Notes: generated from the sequence alone by a model not told the origin. Shown: positions 1 to 10,290, counted from the stretch's first letter. The stretch: 64,000 nucleotides of DNA from Brachyspira hampsonii (GCF_002214805.1 NZ_CP019914.1:1612001-1676000); one strand, 5' to 3'. Translations and numbers: made by a program.

Positions 1-2
1 AA

Positions 3-683
3 TGTAAAAAATTATTATTAATATTACTTATATTTATATTATCTATATATTCTGTAATAAATATAAATAGATTTAATGAATATAATTCTAAATTAGTTCA
101 AAATCAATTTGTGGATAAAAGTGCATATATATACACTCAAGGTGAATGGGAATGGAAACTTGCATTTTATGGATTTAATGCTTACCGAATATCAGATATA
201 ATGAATATGGCTTATAAAACAGAGGAGATTTGGGAGAGTGTATCTTATTGGTCTAGGAATGTGCAGATGCTAAAAAGATTAATTAAGCAGGTAGAAATAA
301 AAAACAATTCATTATCATATACTTCTATTGCAAATACAAATTCGATTATAAGTCACAATTCTGATGTTATTTCAAGTATAGATAATAATATAAAGGGAGG
401 AATTCTTATACCTCTTACTGATATTTCTAATAATGTATATTTAAGAGCTGATTATGATTTTTATTATATATCAGATAAAGAATATAATAAAGAGGATACA
501 AGAATGACATATTTAGACTATGATTTTTCTGTCAATGGAAATAAATATTTTGTATATAAGCTTAGTATGTCAACTTGGCAGGAATTAAATTTTGGATATA
601 ATGGAGATTTTACATTTATAAAAGATGAAGATTTTACTAATGCTTTTATATTAATAAACGATAAGTTGGCAAAAAAATTATAA
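3..683 (+). CDS. Exported protein of unknown function (5' end outside window)
   Basis: The reading frame is open from the first bases of the window, so the true start lies upstream. The first visible codons give CKKLLLILLIFILSIYSV, a typical hydrophobic signal-peptide core after lysines, so the protein is probably exported. An internal GTG at 111 is the first start codon inside the window but would remove the signal peptide, so I reject it as the start. The remaining ~190 residues are rich in Asn, Tyr, Ser and Asp, with no motif I recognise. It sits 33 bases before a small ORF and ~145 bases before a glycosyltransferase, so it could belong to the same surface-polysaccharide transcript. Function unknown. 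Confidence 0.6.
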   Translation, partial: CKKLLLILLIFILSIYSVININRFNEYNSKLVQNQFVDKSAYIYTQGEWEWKLAFYGFNAYRISDIMNMAYKTEEIWESVSYWSRNVQMLKRLIKQVEIKNNSLSYTSIANTNSIISHNSDVISSIDNNIKGGILIPLTDISNNVYLRADYDFYYISDKEYNKEDTRMTYLDYDFSVNGNKYFVYKLSMSTWQELNFGYNGDFTFIKDEDFTNAFILINDKLAKKL

Positions 684-715
684 TAAATATTCATCAATGA
701 GGTTAATGAAATTTC

Positions 716-898
716 ATGAATTATCAATTTACTAAAGAAGAATTATTAAAAATGAAAAATCAAATATCAAGATATAATAAGTATAAAAAATTTATATTGA
801 AAAGTAATTTTTTAAAAGGATTAAATAAATGGAAAGACAAGTACCTGAATATGAATATAAAGAATATTTTAGTAAGAGAAATGAATATTGTTTATTGA
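716..898 (+). CDS. Possible small basic protein, uncertain
   Basis: This is a 60-residue lysine- and asparagine-rich ORF between the exported protein and the glycosyltransferase. It overlaps the glycosyltransferase start (829) by 70 bases in another frame. Its ribosome site is weak: GAGG lies about 13 bases before the ATG, while the glycosyltransferase has a well-spaced AAAGGA. I recognise no domain. It may be non-coding, a remnant of a longer gene, or a short leader peptide. I list it only because nothing else explains bases 716-828. Confidence 0.2.
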   Translation: MNYQFTKEELLKMKNQISRYNKYKKFILKSNFLKGLNKWKDKYLNMNIKNILVREMNIVY

Positions 899-1605
899 TA
901 CCTACTTGGAATGAAGGTGAAAGAATAAAAATAGAACTTAATCGTTTAAAAAATAAAGACATACCCAAACAAATAGATATATTCATATTAGATGCAGGAA
1001 GTACTGACGGATCTATAAATGATAATTTTCTTAAAGAAATAGGAGTTAGGGCAGTACTTACTATAAGAATGAAAGGTCAAGCTAATGCATATAAGGCAGG
1101 ATTTTCTAAAGTATCCAATGAAAAATATAAAGGAATAGTTACTGTAGACGGAAACAATAAAAATAATGTAGAGCAAACTATGGAATTTGTAGAGCTATTA
1201 GAAAAAGGATATGACTTTGTACAAGGATCAAGATTTATGAAAGGAGGGCATCATGAAAATACCCCGATATTAAGATTGCTAGGAATGAAATTATTCTCAA
1301 ACCCATTAATTTCTATGTCTTCCGGATTTAAATATACAGAAATTATGTCTTCATTTAGAGGCTATAAAATGGATATAATAGATGATGAAAAAATAAATGT
1401 GTTTAGAGATATATTTCAAACTTGGGATCTTCTACTTTATTTATCTAATAGAATACCGCAATTGGGATATAAAGTAATAGAAATACCTCAAATTAGAGTT
1501 TATCCAAAAAAAGGAAAAACACCAACTAAAATCAATGTAATTGGAAATATAAGAATTATAATTCAATTAATAAAAATAGCATTAGGGATTTATAACTATA
1601 AATAA
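829..1605 (+). CDS. Family 2 glycosyltransferase
   Basis: A 258-residue protein with a GT-A fold N-terminus. CLLIPTWNEGERI resembles the nucleotide-sugar-binding strand of GT2 enzymes, DIFILDAGSTDGS the second conserved strand, and GIVTVDGNNKNN is at the position of the metal-binding DXD region of dolichyl-phosphate-mannose-synthase-like enzymes. No transmembrane segment is obvious apart from a modest hydrophobic stretch at the C-terminus (IIIQLIKIALGIYNY). The ATG at 829 has AAAGGA about 7 bases upstream. It directly precedes three GDP-sugar genes, so it probably transfers a sugar in lipooligosaccharide or another surface glycan. Donor and acceptor cannot be told from sequence. Confidence 0.75.
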   Translation: MERQVPEYEYKEYFSKRNEYCLLIPTWNEGERIKIELNRLKNKDIPKQIDIFILDAGSTDGSINDNFLKEIGVRAVLTIRMKGQANAYKAGFSKVSNEKYKGIVTVDGNNKNNVEQTMEFVELLEKGYDFVQGSRFMKGGHHENTPILRLLGMKLFSNPLISMSSGFKYTEIMSSFRGYKMDIIDDEKINVFRDIFQTWDLLLYLSNRIPQLGYKVIEIPQIRVYPKKGKTPTKINVIGNIRIIIQLIKIALGIYNYK

Positions 1606-1622
1606 AAAAGGAGAAAATCATT

Positions 1623-2594
1623 GTGAATAAAGATGATAAAATATATATAGCTGGTCATAGAGGATTGGCTGGTTCTTCTATTGTTAGAAAATTAAAAGAA
1701 AATGGATTTAATAATTTAGTATTAAGAACATCATCTGAAATAAATTTATGTAATTATAATGATACATTAGAATTATTTGAAACAGAAAAACCAAATTATG
1801 TATTTATGTGTGCAGGTACAGTCGGAGGTATAATGGCCAATAAAAAATACCCTGTTGAATTCACTCAAAATAACATATTAATGACTATAAACATTTTGTC
1901 ATTATCTCATAAATATAATGTAAAAAAACTATTGTATTTAGGAAGTTCATGTATATATCCAAAAGAATGTAAACAACCAATAGAGGAAGAGTATTTAATG
2001 TCAGGCAGATTAGAAGATACTAATGAAGGATATGCTTTAGCAAAAGTTACAGGCGTTTATTTAACCTCATATTATCGTAGAGAATATGGAGTTAATTTTA
2101 TATCTTGTATACCATCAAACTTATATGGTATAAATGATAATTATGATGATAATAATTCCCATGTAGTTTCTTCCTTAATTAAAAGATTTCATGAAGCTAA
2201 AATAAAAAATATTAATGAAGTTACTGTATGGGGTGATGGAACACCTTTAAGAGAATTTACATATACTGATGATTTTGCTGATGCATGTATATTTTTGATG
2301 AATAATTATGATGGTGAAAGACATGTACATGTTGGTTCTAATTATGAATATACTATATCTGAATTAGCAAAAATTGTTGCAAAAGTTGTAGATTACAAAG
2401 GGAATATAAAATTTGATACTTCATATCCAAATGGTATGAAAAGAAAGGTATTAAATAGTAATTTTATTTTAAGTATGGGTTGGAAACCAAAAACATCTTT
2501 TGAAGATGGATTAAGATTGACATATAAAGATTATATTGATAATTTAAATAAAAATAATATAAGAAAGAATAATATAAGGAATGATTTAATATGA
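1623..2594 (+). CDS. colC: GDP-L-colitose synthase / GDP-fucose synthase-like SDR
   Basis: A 323-residue extended short-chain dehydrogenase. IYIAGHRGLAGSSIVRKL is the NADP-binding GxxGxxG form specific to the GDP-fucose synthase branch, followed by CAGTVGGIMANK, the catalytic serine in LGSSCIYPKE, and YALAK (YxxxK). Family members epimerise C5 (and C3) and reduce the 4-keto group of GDP-4-keto-6-deoxymannose. The next gene is a ColD-type 3-dehydratase, so I infer this is ColC, which turns GDP-4-keto-3,6-dideoxymannose into GDP-L-colitose. GDP-L-fucose synthase (fcl) is the alternative. Start is GTG, with AAGGAG 9 bases before. The stop overlaps the colD start by 4 bases. Confidence 0.72.
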   Translation: MNKDDKIYIAGHRGLAGSSIVRKLKENGFNNLVLRTSSEINLCNYNDTLELFETEKPNYVFMCAGTVGGIMANKKYPVEFTQNNILMTINILSLSHKYNVKKLLYLGSSCIYPKECKQPIEEEYLMSGRLEDTNEGYALAKVTGVYLTSYYRREYGVNFISCIPSNLYGINDNYDDNNSHVVSSLIKRFHEAKIKNINEVTVWGDGTPLREFTYTDDFADACIFLMNNYDGERHVHVGSNYEYTISELAKIVAKVVDYKGNIKFDTSYPNGMKRKVLNSNFILSMGWKPKTSFEDGLRLTYKDYIDNLNKNNIRKNNIRNDLI

Positions 2595-3760
2595 AAATGA
2601 AATATGAATTGGCAACTTTAAGTTGGGATGAAAAAGAAAAAGAAGCAATAAAAAGGGTTATGGATTCAGATATTTACACAATGGGAGAAAATGTATATAA
2701 ATTTGAAGAAATGTTTGCTCAGTATGTAGGAAGCAAATATGCAGTTATGGTTAATTCTGGCTCATCAGCTAATTTATTGATGATAGCCTCTTTATTTTAT
2801 TCTAAAACATTTAACATAAAAAAAGGAGATGAGGTTATTGTTCCTGCTGTATCTTGGTCAACTACATACATGCCATTACAACAATATGGTCTGAAACTTA
2901 AATTTATAGATATAGATATAAATACATTAAATTTTGATTTGGAAAAACTAAAAAGAGCAATAACAGATAAAACTAAAATAGTGTTTGCTGTTAATTTACT
3001 TGGGAACCCTAATGATTATGATAAAATAAAAGAGTTTATTGGGGATAAAAATATTATTCTCTTAGAAGATAATTGCGAATCTTTAGGTGCAATATATAAA
3101 GGTAAACAGTTAGGTACTATAGGGCTTATGGGGACATACTCTACTTTTTTTTCACATCATATGGCTACTATGGAAGGAGGATTAGTAGTAACATATGATG
3201 AAGAATTATACCATATATTACTTTCTTTAAGAGCCCATGGTTGGACTAGGCAATTACCAAAAAATAATAAATTGTGCGTAAAATCAGATAACCCATTTGA
3301 AGAAAGTTTTAGATTTATTTTACCAGGATATAATGTCAGACCTTTGGAAATGAGTGGAGCTCTAGGAATAGAACAATTAAAAAAACTATCTAAATTTATA
3401 GAAGAGCGTAGAAAAAATGCAACTTATTTCGTAGATAAATTTAAAGATGACAATAGATTCATCATACAAAAAGAAATAGAACAATCTAGTTGGTTTGGAT
3501 TTTCTTTTATAATAAAAGAAAATGTTAAAATTTCAAGAAAAGATATCATAAATAAGTTTTTGTTAAATGATATAGAAGTACGTCCAATAGTTAGCGGTAA
3601 TTTCTTAAAAAATGAAGTTATTAAATACTTTGATTATGAAATATTTGAAGATGTAAATAATGCTGAATTACTAGATAAAAATGGATTTTTTGTGGGCAAT
3701 CATCACTTTGATATAAGAGACAAAATAGATTATTTGGAAAACATATTGGGAGAATTATAA
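2591..3760 (+). CDS. colD: GDP-4-keto-6-deoxymannose 3-dehydratase (ColD-type)
   Basis: A 389-residue PLP enzyme of the DegT/DnrJ/EryC1/StrS fold, almost the length of E. coli Col[11 protein letters not shown] binds the PLP phosphate and [10 protein letters not shown] holds the aspartate that pairs with the PLP nitrogen. Where ordinary sugar aminotransferases carry the Schiff-base lysine, this protein reads [14 protein letters not shown], with histidines at 189-190. Histidine in place of lysine is the hallmark of ColD and related 3-dehydratases, which remove the C3 hydroxyl instead of making a stable amino sugar. It overlaps colC by 4 bases and ends 2 bases before gmd, so translation is probably coupled. 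Confidence 0.85.
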   Translation: MKMKYELATLSWDEKEKEAIKRVMDSDIYTMGENVYKFEEMFAQYVGSKYAVMVNSGSSANLLMIASLFYSKTFNIKKGDEVIVPAVSWSTTYMPLQQYGLKLKFIDIDINTLNFDLEKLKRAITDKTKIVFAVNLLGNPNDYDKIKEFIGDKNIILLEDNCESLGAIYKGKQLGTIGLMGTYSTFFSHHMATMEGGLVVTYDEELYHILLSLRAHGWTRQLPKNNKLCVKSDNPFEESFRFILPGYNVRPLEMSGALGIEQLKKLSKFIEERRKNATYFVDKFKDDNRFIIQKEIEQSSWFGFSFIIKENVKISRKDIINKFLLNDIEVRPIVSGNFLKNEVIKYFDYEIFEDVNNAELLDKNGFFVGNHHFDIRDKIDYLENILGEL

Positions 3761-3762
3761 AT

Positions 3763-4761
3763 ATGAAAAAAGCACTTATTACAGGAATTACAGGACAAGA
3801 TGGTTCTTATTTAGCAGAACTTTTATTAGAAAAAGGATATGAAGTACATGGTATCATAAGAAGAAGTTCATCACTTAATACTGAAAGAATAGATCATTTG
3901 TATAAAGATCCGCATATTAATGATGTAAAAATGTTTCTTCATTATGGAGATTTATCAGACAGCTCTAATTTATCAAGAGTGTTAGAAAAAGTTCAGCCTG
4001 ATGAAATATATAATTTAGCAGCACAAAGTCATGTAAGGGTAAGTTTTGATATGCCGGAATATACTGCTGATGTTGTAGGTCTTGGCACTATAAGAATACT
4101 TGATGCTATAAAAGATACTCGAATAAAAACTAAATTCTATCAGGCATCAACAAGCGAACTATATGGGAAAGTTGTTGAAACTCCTCAAACAGAAAAAACA
4201 CCTTTCTATCCTAGAAGTCCGTATGCATGTGCTAAATTATATTCATATTGGATAACTGTAAATTATAGAGAAAGCTATGATATGTACGCTTGTAATGGGA
4301 TATTATTTAATCATGAAAGCCCTAGAAGAGGGGAGACTTTTGTTACTAAAAAGATTACTCATGCTATAGCTAGAATACTTAATAAAGAACAGGATAAATT
4401 ATATTTAGGAAACTTGGATTCTAAAAGAGACTGGGGATATGCTAAGGATTATGTTGAAGCTATGTGGCTTATGCTTCAGCAAGAAAAGGCTGATGATTAT
4501 GTTATAGCTACAGGTGAAACTCATTCAGTAAGAGAATTTTTAGATGAAGCTTTCGGACTTGTTGGACTAGATTGGAAAAAATATGTAGAGATAGATCCTA
4601 GATATTACAGACCTGCTGAGGTTGATCTTTTACTTGGAGATCCTACAAAGGCAAAAGAAAAATTAGGATGGAAACCAAAAACTACTTTCAAAGAATTAGT
4701 AAAAATAATGCTTGAATATGATTTAAATAAGGTTAATTTAAGTTTAAATGATTTTAATTAA
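3763..4761 (+). CDS. gmd: GDP-mannose 4,6-dehydratase
   Basis: A 332-residue extended SDR converting GDP-D-mannose to GDP-4-keto-6-deoxy-D-mannose, the shared precursor of fucose, colitose, rhamnose and perosamine. [15 protein letters not shown] is the NADP-binding motif typical of Gmd, with [15 protein letters not shown] near residue 40, STSELYG around 127, and SPYACAKLY containing YxxxK. It is slightly shorter than the usual 345-370. It follows colD by 2 bases and ends the operon at a strong hairpin (4962-5001). With colD and colC it supplies a complete path from GDP-mannose to GDP-L-colitose. Mannose-activating genes (manB/manC) are not in the window. Confidence 0.93.
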   Translation: MKKALITGITGQDGSYLAELLLEKGYEVHGIIRRSSSLNTERIDHLYKDPHINDVKMFLHYGDLSDSSNLSRVLEKVQPDEIYNLAAQSHVRVSFDMPEYTADVVGLGTIRILDAIKDTRIKTKFYQASTSELYGKVVETPQTEKTPFYPRSPYACAKLYSYWITVNYRESYDMYACNGILFNHESPRRGETFVTKKITHAIARILNKEQDKLYLGNLDSKRDWGYAKDYVEAMWLMLQQEKADDYVIATGETHSVREFLDEAFGLVGLDWKKYVEIDPRYYRPAEVDLLLGDPTKAKEKLGWKPKTTFKELVKIMLEYDLNKVNLSLNDFN

Positions 4762-4961
4762 AAATCCATAATAAATTATGCAGTATAGATTTATTAATAT
4801 ACATTTTATTTAAGTATTACTATAGAATATTTTAAAACATTAAAAATTACTATATTTACTAACGATATTTTTATTAATATTATATGATTTATATAATAAA
4901 TTAACATCAGAAAATAGAAGATTTATATACAATTTTGCAAAATAATAATAATATTATTAAT

Positions 4962-5001
4962 AAATAAAGCCTAACTATTATTTAATAGCTAGGCTTTATT
5001 T
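4962..5001. terminator. Bidirectional terminator between gmd and gatB
   Basis: The arms AAATAAAGCCTA and TAGGCTTTATTT pair around a short A/T loop, with T-rich sequence on both sides. It lies between the convergent ends of gmd (+) and gatB (-), so it can serve both. Confidence 0.75.
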
Positions 5002-5017
5002 ATTAATTTTAATTTAA

Positions 5018-6469
5018 TTATTCGCTTAAAATTTTTCTTAAAACTTCATTAACAAGTTTAGGGTTGCCCTGTCCTTTAGTAGCTTTCATAGTCTGACCTA
5101 CTAAGAATCCGAATGATTTTTCTTTACCTGCCTTGAAGTCAGCAACTGATTTAGGATTTTCTTCTAAAACTTTTCTAATTATTGTTTCAAGCTCTCCTGT
5201 ATCGCTAACTTGTTTTATACCTTTTTTATCTACTATAGAAGAAGGAGCCTCACCTGTTTCACACATATCTTCAAAAATCTCTTTAGCTATTTTACCGCTT
5301 ATAACACCATCATCTATAAGTTTGAAGATTTCAGCAATATGCTCTGGCTTTGGTTTAAAATCTTTTATAGTAAGAAGTTTTTTGTTTAAGTATGCATTAA
5401 CTTCAACCATTATCCAGTTGCTTATTTTTTTAGGCTGTTTAGGATAAGCCTTAACTGCTGCCTCATAATAATCAGCTAAAGCAGCATCTTCTGTAAGCAC
5501 TACTATATCCTGATCTGGTAAATCATAATCTTTTTTAAGTCTTTCGCGTTTTTGCTGAGGAAGTTCCGGAAGCTCTTTTTTAGCATTCTCAATCTCTTCA
5601 TCTTGAAGCACTAAAAGAGGTATATCAGGGTCTGGGAAATATCTGTAATCTGCAGCACCTTCTTTTGAACGCATACCTTTAGTAGTGTTCTCTTTAGCAT
5701 CATAAAGTCTTGTTTCCTGTAAGATTTTCTCTCCATTGTTTAGAGCTTTTATTTGTCTTTTGATCTCATAGTCAATAGCAAGCCTTACATTTCTAAAACT
5801 GTTCATATTTTTTACTTCAGTTTTAACCCCAAGCTCTGTGCTTCCTTTAGGACGGATTGAAACATTCGCATCGCATCTCAAAGAACCTTCTTCCATATTA
5901 CAGTCAGAAACATCAATGTATTTGAATATCTTTTTTAGCTCTGTTAAATATTGATAAGCCTCTTCTCCTGTAGAAATATCAGGTTCGCTTACACATTCTA
6001 TCAAACAGCATCCTGCACGGTTTAAATCTACATAGCTTAAAGGTCTTCCTGTATCATCATGAACAAGTTTACCTGCATCTTCTTCCATGTGTATTCTGTT
6101 TATTCTTACGCTTTTATTATAGGAAGAGCCATCATCATTAAGAACTGTAATATCAAGATGACCTTCTGTACAAATAGGTTCGTCCATTTGAGTAATCTGA
6201 TAGTAGGAAGGTAAATCCGGATAGAAATAATGTTTTCTAGCGAATCTGCTTTTCTTTTGAATAGTGCAGTTAGTAGCAAGTCCTGCTTTGATAGTTTTAT
6301 GCACCATTTCTTTATTAACTATAGGCAAAGTACCAGGGTGAGCCTGACATCTTGGACAAGTAAGAGTGTTTGCAGGAGCACCGAAAGTGTTTGGGCATGA
6401 ACAGAATGCTTTAGTTTTAGTATTAAGCTGAACATGCACTTCTAATCCTATGACTGCTTCATATTCCAT
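5018..6469 (-). CDS. gatB: Asp/Glu-tRNA amidotransferase subunit B
   Basis: A 483-residue GatB, the subunit of GatCAB that binds mischarged Glu-tRNA(Gln) or Asp-tRNA(Asn) and activates the carboxylate with ATP. It begins with the family signature YEAVIGLEVHVQLNTKTKAF, then zinc-type cysteines in CSCPN and TCPRC. DLNRAGCCLIECVSEPD and EEGSLRCDANVSIRP are the conserved catalytic-cradle blocks. The C-terminal ~150 residues form the helical and YqeY-like tRNA-binding tail (GKIAKEIFE, GFLVGQTMK). Length is normal. gatA and gatC are not adjacent. Spirochaetes commonly use this indirect route to Gln-tRNA. Confidence 0.97.
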   Translation of the reverse strand: MEYEAVIGLEVHVQLNTKTKAFCSCPNTFGAPANTLTCPRCQAHPGTLPIVNKEMVHKTIKAGLATNCTIQKKSRFARKHYFYPDLPSYYQITQMDEPICTEGHLDITVLNDDGSSYNKSVRINRIHMEEDAGKLVHDDTGRPLSYVDLNRAGCCLIECVSEPDISTGEEAYQYLTELKKIFKYIDVSDCNMEEGSLRCDANVSIRPKGSTELGVKTEVKNMNSFRNVRLAIDYEIKRQIKALNNGEKILQETRLYDAKENTTKGMRSKEGAADYRYFPDPDIPLLVLQDEEIENAKKELPELPQQKRERLKKDYDLPDQDIVVLTEDAALADYYEAAVKAYPKQPKKISNWIMVEVNAYLNKKLLTIKDFKPKPEHIAEIFKLIDDGVISGKIAKEIFEDMCETGEAPSSIVDKKGIKQVSDTGELETIIRKVLEENPKSVADFKAGKEKSFGFLVGQTMKATKGQGNPKLVNEVLRKILSE

Positions 6470-6515
6470 ATTAATTAATCCTAATTATAAAGTAATTTTA
6501 AAAAATATTATGTTT

Positions 6516-6544
6516 ATTTTATATGAATTTGTATTTTTTTTCAA
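6516..6544 (-). promoter_or_regulatory. Putative gatB promoter
   Basis: On the minus strand TTGAAA (6539-6544) and TAAAAT (6516-6521) are separated by 17 bases, and the leader to gatB is about 40 bases. It fits sigma-70 consensus, but AT-richness makes chance matches possible. Confidence 0.4.
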
Positions 6545-6564
6545 GTACAGCAAAAATTAAAAAA

Positions 6565-8550
6565 TCATTTACCCAAAAACTCATCGCTTCTAAAATGCTC
6601 ATGTACTAAAAGATTATGATTTATAATTATATCAAATAAACATTTTAGTATACTTTGAAAATGCAAGTCTATAAAATCAATAGCATCTTTTTTGTGCTTT
6701 ATAAAATTTTCTATTCCCTTATTCTCATTTATTCTATGAGTTAAAGTATTTCTAATCTGACTAACCGCTATGTAATTAGCAGGCATTTTTTTATTTATCT
6801 GATATGATCTATAATGATAGCATAAAGTATATTCTTTTTCTAAATAATTTACTTTTTCTAAAAACTCATCTTCACGATTTTCCAATTTATCTCCTTCATT
6901 TAAACAATCCTCAGCCGATTCTACAAAATCAAATAATTCTCTTATAAGAATATCTTTTCTTAATATACTCATAATCCTGTATAATTCTATTAATACTTCT
7001 TTATTTAATATTTCAATATCATAATTTAATAATTCAGTTTCTGCTCTTTTATTTATTAAGTCTATTAAAATATTTTTATATACAGAAAAATCTTCCTCTT
7101 CAAATATTTTATTTAACTCATTTATATTATCAGTATTCAAATTATGAATTGAGTTAATCATATATTTAGGAAACTCAAAATTATACTGTTCAAATTTTTC
7201 TTTATCAGCTAATATTACTTTATTATAAATTTCTGATTTTTTAATATCCGATATTATATCAGCACAAACATTATAGTCTTCTATTTCATCATAAGCAAAT
7301 TTATGTGTTCCAATATATTGAAAATAACTATCCTCTTTCTGACTATAATATAAATGTCTAAGCAGAAATTTAGAATATCCTAATGGAGCATGCCCTTTTT
7401 TCTCCATATCTTTAACCTCTTTTATTATATTAAAGATAATATTTAGAGCCACTAGTTTATAATCATAATAGTTAATTCTATCTATTGCAGCTCTAAAATA
7501 TTCACAGGCTGATTTATAATTACTTTCATTATTTTCATCTATTTTATATATTGCCTTTCCAAATAATATTTTATAATAAAAATCGAGCTGAAAATATGAT
7601 TCTTCGCTGAATTTTTCTAATAATTTGTATGCATCATTATACCTTTCGGCTTTCATATAAAGAGAGGATAAATCTAATATGTTATTTTTTTGTGTGTATA
7701 AGTCATCACTGCTATTTATAATTTCTTCATAGCTTTTTATTTTATCATCTATATTTTCATCAAATATTTGATGATATAAATTACGGTATGATTCCAAATT
7801 TGATTCTTCAGATAAATAATTTTCATATTTCCAAAAATACATAATAGTAATTTTATATTCACCATAAATACTTATGAGATAATTATAATAATCTCCATAA
7901 GGCTCCATAGCTTTTATTAAAAAATTACAATATTCTTTTATTTTATCATAGTATTCATTTTTATCTTCCCTATATAAATGAGATATTACAGGAGTAACTA
8001 ATCTTATTATTTCCATATCATCATTGTTGTGATATTTTATTTGAGTGTCTATTATATCAATTGCTTTATCTATATAAATACCTAAATAATTAAAGCTGAG
8101 TAAAAAATATTTGTTGTCAGGATACTTTTTTAATGCCTCATCTGCTATTGCTATAATATATTTTACATCATTAAGTCTATTCAAACAATAAAGTATCAAC
8201 TCATATATATTAACATCTATTTGTTCCTTTTTTTCATCTTTGCATTTTTCTAAATCAAAAAGATATACTAATAATGAAGTAAAATAGTCATTAATATTTG
8301 CCTCATAATCTCTTGGAAAGTAATACTCTAAAATTTTAAATACCTGATTAATTATCTGAAGAAAATTTCCAAGAGATAATTTATTATTTATATATTCATC
8401 TTTAAGAATTTTAAATCCTTCTTTCCAATCATTAAATCTTTTTTTATCATTAAATCTTCTATTTTCATAATCATAATTGATATAAAATAAATTCAAATGC
8501 TCAAATAATATTTTTTCATCAAATTCATAATATAATTCTTTTTTATTCAT
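6565..8550 (-). CDS. Large TPR-like protein with C-terminal RNxxxH (HEPN-like) motif
   Basis: A 661-residue soluble protein with no signal peptide or membrane segment. Residues ~130-400 are helical and TPR-like (for example YNDAYKLLEKF and YKSACEYFRAAIDRI). Near the C-terminus QIRNTLTHRINE places R600, N601 and H605 in the R-x4-H spacing of HEPN ribonucleases, followed by predicted helices. HEPN domains often act as RNases in toxin, abortive-infection and stress systems, so that role is possible here, but the domain call rests on one motif. The gene has a strong AGGAG and a long structured leader containing a repeat stem-loop (8564-8632) and an upstream 34-codon ORF. Confidence 0.6.
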   Translation of the reverse strand: MNKKELYYEFDEKILFEHLNLFYINYDYENRRFNDKKRFNDWKEGFKILKDEYINNKLSLGNFLQIINQVFKILEYYFPRDYEANINDYFTSLLVYLFDLEKCKDEKKEQIDVNIYELILYCLNRLNDVKYIIAIADEALKKYPDNKYFLLSFNYLGIYIDKAIDIIDTQIKYHNNDDMEIIRLVTPVISHLYREDKNEYYDKIKEYCNFLIKAMEPYGDYYNYLISIYGEYKITIMYFWKYENYLSEESNLESYRNLYHQIFDENIDDKIKSYEEIINSSDDLYTQKNNILDLSSLYMKAERYNDAYKLLEKFSEESYFQLDFYYKILFGKAIYKIDENNESNYKSACEYFRAAIDRINYYDYKLVALNIIFNIIKEVKDMEKKGHAPLGYSKFLLRHLYYSQKEDSYFQYIGTHKFAYDEIEDYNVCADIISDIKKSEIYNKVILADKEKFEQYNFEFPKYMINSIHNLNTDNINELNKIFEEEDFSVYKNILIDLINKRAETELLNYDIEILNKEVLIELYRIMSILRKDILIRELFDFVESAEDCLNEGDKLENREDEFLEKVNYLEKEYTLCYHYRSYQINKKMPANYIAVSQIRNTLTHRINENKGIENFIKHKKDAIDFIDLHFQSILKCLFDIIINHNLLVHEHFRSDEFLGK

Positions 8551-8563
8551 ATAGTTAGTCTCC

Positions 8564-8632
8564 TATTATTGTTATACTCACCTTCGCTATTATAAGCCAG
8601 CAACTAAAGTTGCTGGCTGCTTCGGCTCGCTT
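8564..8632 (-). repeat. Stem-loop leader repeat, copy 1 (upstream of the HEPN-like gene)
   Basis: Read on the minus strand it runs AAGCGAGCCGAAGCA, then the hairpin GCCAGCAAC-TTTA-GTTGCTGGC, then TTATAA and AGGTGAGTATAACAATAATA. It ends just before the AGGAG of the 6565-8550 gene. The flanks match copy 2 upstream of pgk (10413-10487), while the hairpin stem has a different sequence, so pairing rather than sequence is kept in the middle. Confidence 0.65.
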
Positions 8633-8827
8633 GTTATTGTTATACTCTCTCATTATTGCTAATAAAAATTGTTCGCCTTTATGCTCTGGCAAGTAAACTT
8701 ACCAAACACTCACAATTTTTATATTTTGATTCTATTGCTAATAAAAATAGTCCGCATTCAGTGTACGATATAAAATACATACAATACCCTAACTTCAAAT
8801 ATTTATAATTAAAAAGTAAAATTAATT
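8633..8827. other. Leader region with degenerate stem-loop repeat copies
   Basis: No gene seen. On the minus strand TTTTTATTAGCAATA occurs twice (near 8660 and 8735). GGTAAGTTTACTTGCC forms an imperfect palindrome near 8688-8703, and AGAGCATAAAGGCGAAC resembles the flank of the stem-loop repeat. It looks like older copies of the repeat at 8564-8632 and would lie in the long 5' leader of the 6565-8550 gene. Confidence 0.4.
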
Positions 8828-8932
8828 TTATGTTGCAAAGAATAATATAATAGATATACTTAAAAGATTTAAGTACCTAATGAGATAAAAAGCCTTAGTA
8901 AATTGACTTTTAATATGATTAATGTTCATCAT
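8828..8932 (-). CDS. 34-residue small protein or leader peptide
   Basis: An ORF of 34 codons beginning with two ATGs (8932 and 8929), with GGAGGT 6-7 bases before the first: one of the best ribosome sites in the window. The peptide has a polar/basic first half (MMNINHIKSQFTKAFYLIRY) and a hydrophobic second half (LNLLSISIILFFAT), compatible with a single membrane helix. A promoter with TTGATT-17-TATAAT lies at 8991-9019. No homology is known to me. It could be a membrane microprotein, a type I toxin-like peptide, or a leader peptide for the HEPN-like gene ~280 bases downstream. Confidence 0.55.
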   Translation of the reverse strand: MMNINHIKSQFTKAFYLIRYLNLLSISIILFFAT

Positions 8933-8990
8933 AGAAACACCTCCGATTTTTAACTCGTATAAAATTCTGAAGTGTCCATATAACTTTTAT

Positions 8991-9019
8991 ATTATAAAAT
9001 ATTTAATATTAAAAATCAA
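8991..9019 (-). promoter_or_regulatory. Promoter for the 34-codon ORF
   Basis: On the minus strand TTGATT (9014-9019) and TATAAT (8991-8996) are spaced by 17 bases. The leader to the ATG at 8932 would be ~50 bases. Both the hexamers and the spacing are good. Confidence 0.6.
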
Positions 9020-9116
9020 TAATATTTTTAGTACCAATAATTATTTTTTATTTTATATATTTAATAAAAAATAATTAATAACTTCTTATATTTAATAGTA
9101 AATTACACAAAAAATC

Positions 9117-9145
9117 TTGACTTAATCGTTTATTTATGTTAGCAT
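9117..9145 (+). promoter_or_regulatory. Promoter of gap
   Basis: TTGACT (9117-9122) and TAGCAT (9140-9145) have a 17-base spacer. The leader is ~50 bases and ends in TTTAGGAG before the ATG at 9204. Confidence 0.6.
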
Positions 9146-9188
9146 AGTAGGTGAATTTTATATGTTCGCGTATAGGATATTATTTTAA

Positions 9189-10253
<1,065 letters not shown>

Positions 10254-10290
10254 TAATTAGTAATAATTAAAATTTTTTAAGCTATAATAA

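Noticed and set aside
2591-3760. Perosamine-type sugar aminotransferase
   Set aside because: The Schiff-base lysine position is histidine ([10 protein letters not shown]), which fits a ColD-type dehydratase instead.
5133-5447. Plus-strand ORF inside gatB, and similar antisense ORFs in pgk, hisF, copA, folD and thiolase
   Set aside because: They are mirror frames of strongly conserved genes, with no ribosome sites or recognisable products.
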